Source: JAGVSV01 sp040766135 (lineage in GTDB: Bacteria; Bacillota; Clostridia; Christensenellales; Aristaeellaceae). Taken from it: a stretch of 64,000 nt of DNA. The stretch spans positions 62,001 to 126,000 of the forward strand of contig JAXGRA010000001.1 in NCBI GenBank assembly GCA_040766135.1. The letters are read 5' to 3'. Positions 61,093 through 64,000 of the stretch are shown piece after piece. The notes under the pieces were generated by a model. That model was not told the origin of the DNA. It made no database searches and was given only the letters and a program-made list of their open reading frames with translations. The stretch's first letter is position 1. Every line of letters begins with the position of its first letter. Made by a program: the position numbers and the translations under genes.

Positions 61093-61176
61093 ACCTGCGC
61101 CCCATGCCTATGACGGCGTGGGGGACAGTGCTTATACAAGACTTGAACTCGGAAGCCCCAAGATTAATTTATTGAA

Positions 61177-61305
61177 TATGGTCAAAACAAGGCTGTTTTG
61201 ACCATATTGTCCTGCCTAAATGACAGGTAGCCATACTACCCTAAAAGGTAGATATGCAGAATGCTTTGTGTTGGTTTTTTCATAATGGAAGAGCTTTATT
61301 CAAAG
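61177..61305 (+). repeat. Conserved leader element, copy B
   Basis: This copy has a perfect dyad ATGGTCAAAACA / TGTTTTGACCAT, CCTGCCTAAATGACAGG, ATACTACCCTAAAAGGTAG, CTTTGTGTT, GAAGAGCTTTATT and AAGGAAGG. It aligns with copy A from the CTACC dyad to AAGGAAGG. Unlike copy A no start codon follows closely; the next plausible start is 200 bases downstream. Confidence 0.7.
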
Positions 61306-61340
61306 GAAGGCGTTCAATCTGCTTATCGCTTGGTCTGAAT

Positions 61341-61505
61341 ATGAAACGCGAAGAAGGGATTCGCCAGAAATTCACAGTGATTGACGAACGGATTGTGTGG
61401 TATGATAATCAATATATTAAGTTTCGGCGCGGCGCAGGAAAACATGATGCATCTTGTCAGTGGAAGTATAGCAAAGGATTCTTGGAAAAAGTGAGGAGCT
61501 GTCAA
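61341..61505 (+). pseudogene. Possible remnant of a PLD-like domain
   Basis: The in-frame codons before the next gene read KREEGIRQKFTVIDERIVWY. KF-VIDE-IVWY is typical of the last strand of phospholipase D-like domains in helicase-type proteins, but the following 'GSINLL' part is replaced. It has no ribosome site. It may be a leftover of a deleted gene. Confidence 0.35.
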
Positions 61506-62063
61506 ATGATTATTAGCGAAGAGCAAGCCAGGCTATTCTTTAGACTGTGGATTTCTTTGCTTGATTTTGTCAATAAAAAAGCGAAAATCAACAAGAACCT
61601 GTATGGGATGTGTTCTCCGAAGGGGCTGCCACGTAAGCCTTTGAGTTCCATTCGGGAACATCTCTGGCTAAACAGAATTCTGATTGATGAGTTTGTAGAA
61701 TTGAATCCCGAAAAATTGTCACATGCTGAATTGGGTATCATTGCAGGATGGAAAAAGGCGGTCTTTGATTCCTTTGTGGTTCTGCGGCACTTGAAATCAG
61801 GATCGATTTTTCTTCCTACAAGCCAAGATGACAAGGCCTTTATCGTACGCGGAATACAATCTACCTGGAATGAAATGCTCCAGGGTTCACCATTACCAAT
61901 AATTGTTGAAACAGCCTTGCTGCCATTTTGTGGTCTAATCATCAGCGATGGTCTTGTGGTAACTAAAAATATAGTTTTAGTGGGTGGCGCAAAGAAAGAT
62001 GCCAATCAACACTACAGAAAAATCAAGGAAACAGGGGGCGTTTTGAAGGCTTTCAATTTATAA
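61506..62063 (+). CDS. Conserved hypothetical protein
   Basis: The ATG at 61506 is chosen since GTGAGGAGCTGTCAA precedes it; earlier in-frame ATGs have no ribosome site and lie in the duplicated leader. The 185-residue protein begins MIISEEQARLFFRLWISLLD and includes AELGIIAGWKKAVFDSFVVL and VETALLPFCGLIISDGLVV. This pattern recurs in uncharacterised Clostridial proteins (ending with a GGG-type loop and 'RxxKxxGG'). No function is known. A terminator follows at 62104. Confidence 0.65.
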   Translation: MIISEEQARLFFRLWISLLDFVNKKAKINKNLYGMCSPKGLPRKPLSSIREHLWLNRILIDEFVELNPEKLSHAELGIIAGWKKAVFDSFVVLRHLKSGSIFLPTSQDDKAFIVRGIQSTWNEMLQGSPLPIIVETALLPFCGLIISDGLVVTKNIVLVGGAKKDANQHYRKIKETGGVLKAFNL

Positions 62064-62103
62064 TCGATTCTAATGATTTGTCTTATCAAAACAAACCAAT
62101 AAT

Positions 62104-62148
62104 CCGACCCCCATCTCCTATCAGGAAGATGGGGGTCGGATGTTTATT
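62104..62148 (+). terminator. Terminator after the conserved hypothetical gene
   Basis: CCGACCCCCATCT (62104-62116) pairs with AGATGGGGGTCGG (62127-62139), followed by ATGTTTATTTC. The minus-strand tRNA-Leu ends directly beyond, so it may be used from both sides. Confidence 0.85.
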
Positions 62149-62150
62149 TC

Positions 62151-62237
62151 TGGTGCGGTCAAGAGGACTTGAACCTCCATGTCCTTGCGAACACTAGAAC
62201 CTGAATCTAGCGCGTCTGCCAATTCCGCCATGACCGC
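62151..62237 (-). tRNA. tRNA-Leu (CAG)
   Basis: On the minus strand the acceptor arms GCGGTCA and TGACCGC pair, followed by ACCA at the end. The anticodon stem CTAGA/TCTAG encloses TTCAGGT, giving anticodon CAG (62201-62203). A long variable arm (TGTTCGCAAGGACA) is typical of class II tRNA-Leu. CCA is encoded. Confidence 0.93.
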
Positions 62238-62357
62238 ACAAGGTGCGAAATGTAAATTACCATAGTGGCGAAAGGGTGTCAAGTCTTTTTGAAAAATTTG
62301 TAGGCAAATTTGTAGGCAGCCCCGTTATACATTTGTACAGCCTCTTTTGGATGCACG

Positions 62358-62366
62358 TGGTATAAT
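62358..62366 (+). promoter_or_regulatory. Extended -10 promoter of mnmG
   Basis: TGGTATAAT has a TGn extension before a perfect -10 box. No -35 at the right distance is good, as is common with extended -10 promoters. The mnmG start is 24 bases after it. Confidence 0.55.
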
Positions 62367-62390
62367 CGCGCAGGAATGGGAGGAATGCAC

Positions 62391-64000
62391 GTGAACGATG
62401 TGGTGGTGATTGGCGCAGGGCACGCGGGCTGCGAGGCCGCGCTGGCCTGCGCGCGGCTGGGGATGCGCACGCTGCTGTTGACGCTGGATATTGACGCCAT
62501 CGCGCTGATGGCCTGCAACCCCTCTATTGGCGGGACGGGCAAGGGGCATCTGGTGCGTGAGGTGGACGCGCTGGGCGGGGAGATGGCGCTGGCCATTGAC
62601 GATACCCTGCTGCAGGGGCGCATGCTCAACACCGCCAAGGGGCCTGCGGTGCATTCCCTGCGTGCGCAGGCCGACAAAAAGGCCTATCAGGCGCGCATGA
62701 CGCGCGCGCTGTTTGCGCAGAAGGGGTTGTTCATCCTGCAGGGCGAAGCCGCACGCATCCTGACCCAGGGCGATGCCGTATGCGGCGTGATGACCGAGGC
62801 CGGTGATACGCTGCCCTGCCACGCGGTGGTGCTGGCAGCCGGGGTGTTTTTGAACAGCCGCATCATCACCGGCGAGCATGTGCAATACACTGGCCCCAAC
62901 GGGTTGTACAGCGCAAAACTGCTCACACAAAACCTGATAGACTTGGGCTTCTCGGTGCGCCGGTTTAAGACCGGCACGCCCGCGCGCGTGGACGGGCGCA
63001 GCATCGACTTTGACCAAACCATACCGCAGCCCGGCGACGAGCCCGTGGTGCCGTTTTCCTTTCTTACTGACCGCCGGCTAACAAATACGTCCATGTGCTA
63101 CCTGACCTGGACCAACGAAGAAACGCACGATATTATCCGGCGTAATTTGCACCGCTCGCCCATGTTTTCAGGGGCCATCAAGGGCACGGGGGCGCGGTAC
63201 TGCCCCTCCATTGAGGATAAGGTGCACCGCTTTGCCGACAAAGACCGGCACCAGATATTCTTGGAGCCTGAGGGTTTGAACCACCCGGAGTGGTATGTGC
63301 AGGGGCTGTCCTCCAGCCTGCCGCGTGATGTGCAGATCGCCTTATATCATACCGTGCCGGGGCTCAAGCGCGCGCATTTGACGCGCTTTGCCTATGCCAT
63401 TGAGTATGACTGTATCGACCCCACCGCGCTGCACCCTACGTTGGAGTCGCAGGCCGTCAAGGGATTGTTTTTGGCCGGGCAGATCAACGGCACCAGCGGC
63501 TACGAGGAAGCCGCCGCGCAGGGTGTGCTGGCCGGCCTCAACGCAACGCAATATGTGCGCGGACAGGACATGCTGCTGCTGACCCGGCAGGACAGCTACA
63601 TCGGCGTGATGACCGATGACCTGACGGGCAAGGGCACCGATGAACCCTACCGCATGATGACCAGCCGCGTGGAGCACCGCCTAAGCCTGCGGCAGGACAA
63701 CGCCGACCTGCGCCTGACGCAGCGCGCGCATCAAATTGGCCTGGCCACCGATGAACGCATGGCGCGCATGGAACAAAAGCAGCGTGATACACAGGCGCTG
63801 TTAGAATATTTGGCGGACAAGGGCCTGACCGCCCAATTAAAGCGGCCCGAGGTGTCGCTTTCGGATGTGCTGCCGGAGGACGCTGGCTTTTCAGCCGCCG
63901 CACGCGAGCAGGCTGCCATCCAGATTAAATACGAGGGCTACCTGCGCAAGGACGCACAGCACCTGAAGCAAGCGGCCGCCATGGAGCACCGCGCTCTGCC
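62391..64000 (+). CDS. mnmG: tRNA uridine-5-carboxymethylaminomethyl modification enzyme MnmG, 5' part
   Basis: MnmG, with MnmE, modifies the wobble uridine of several tRNAs using FAD. The 536 visible codons open with DVVVIGAGHAGCEAALACARLG, then CNPSIGGTGKGHLVREVDALGG (first conserved Cys), RYCPSIEDKVHRFADK (second Cys), and GLFLAGQINGTSGYEEAAAQG. The GTG at 62391 is chosen with GGGAGG 8 bases upstream; ATG at 62385 would be too close to it. The gene runs off the window, lacking the C-terminal part that binds MnmE. Confidence 0.96.
   Translation, partial: MNDVVVIGAGHAGCEAALACARLGMRTLLLTLDIDAIALMACNPSIGGTGKGHLVREVDALGGEMALAIDDTLLQGRMLNTAKGPAVHSLRAQADKKAYQARMTRALFAQKGLFILQGEAARILTQGDAVCGVMTEAGDTLPCHAVVLAAGVFLNSRIITGEHVQYTGPNGLYSAKLLTQNLIDLGFSVRRFKTGTPARVDGRSIDFDQTIPQPGDEPVVPFSFLTDRRLTNTSMCYLTWTNEETHDIIRRNLHRSPMFSGAIKGTGARYCPSIEDKVHRFADKDRHQIFLEPEGLNHPEWYVQGLSSSLPRDVQIALYHTVPGLKRAHLTRFAYAIEYDCIDPTALHPTLESQAVKGLFLAGQINGTSGYEEAAAQGVLAGLNATQYVRGQDMLLLTRQDSYIGVMTDDLTGKGTDEPYRMMTSRVEHRLSLRQDNADLRLTQRAHQIGLATDERMARMEQKQRDTQALLEYLADKGLTAQLKRPEVSLSDVLPEDAGFSAAAREQAAIQIKYEGYLRKDAQHLKQAAAMEHRAL

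Noticed and set aside
62294..62318. Direct repeat ATTTGTAGGCA x2 beside tRNA-Leu as a phage attachment site
   Set aside because: The repeat does not match the tRNA end and no integrase gene is nearby.
1..64000. CRISPR array or ribosomal RNA genes
   Set aside because: No regularly spaced repeats and no rRNA-like sequence were seen on either strand.

Overview
The window looks like chromosomal DNA of an anaerobic member of the Bacillota, class Clostridia. Evidence includes the class III fructose-bisphosphatase of the Firmicutes type, the rpsF-ssb-rpsR operon, clear AGGAGG ribosome sites, a THF riboswitch, many flavin and radical-SAM enzymes and a nitrogenase-like operon, with no respiratory chain genes. 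GC content is moderately high in most genes. A Christensenellales-like gut bacterium is plausible, but this is inferred from gene style, not from a marker comparison.

Layout. Positions 1-4900: a UMF1-type transporter, an origin-like region with DnaA boxes, dnaA, then the converging rpsF-ssb-rpsR operon. 4996-10146: a tightly overlapping reductive operon (old-yellow-enzyme, short-chain dehydrogenase, fumarate-reductase-like flavoprotein, Gfo/Idh/MocA enzyme). 10211-10895: folate ECF transporter subunit under a THF riboswitch. 11021-15733: a UroD-family protein, an exported flavinylated reductase, and an ArsR-CDF metal efflux operon with a palindromic operator. 15787-26074: a phosphoesterase plus cytosolic BMP-domain protein, then sugar and glycan genes (Gfo/Idh/MocA, isomerase, Zn protein, SGNH esterase, GH29 fucosidase), a NUDIX and a DUF3048 protein. 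26132-27844: an Lsa-type ABC-F gene with a leader peptide. 27961-32475: an ECF sigma/anti-sigma pair and a three-gene ABC-2 exporter.

32517-34131 is an insertion sequence. 34142-38985 is a UroD-family plus sugar ABC importer operon. 39006-43162 holds the complete AmmeMemoRadiSam set coupled to fbp. 43264-51021 is the most interesting part: an eight-gene operon of nitrogenase-like H, D and K proteins, a complete iron/tetrapyrrole-type ABC importer with two binding proteins, and a flavodoxin, behind a promoter carrying two identical-pattern palindromes. 51102-54413 carries murA with a J-domain protein, a YgjP-type metalloprotein and an HTH regulator. 54546-57965 is a sialic-acid-like catabolic patch with one frameshifted gene. 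58119-62063 holds secreted proteins and two copies of a conserved leader. A tRNA-Leu and the 5' part of mnmG close the window.

Together the genes suggest a fermentative gut organism living on host glycans (fucose, sialic acid and other sugars), with folate salvage, metal efflux, antibiotic defence and a probable metal-controlled uptake-and-reduction system for a chelate or tetrapyrrole.
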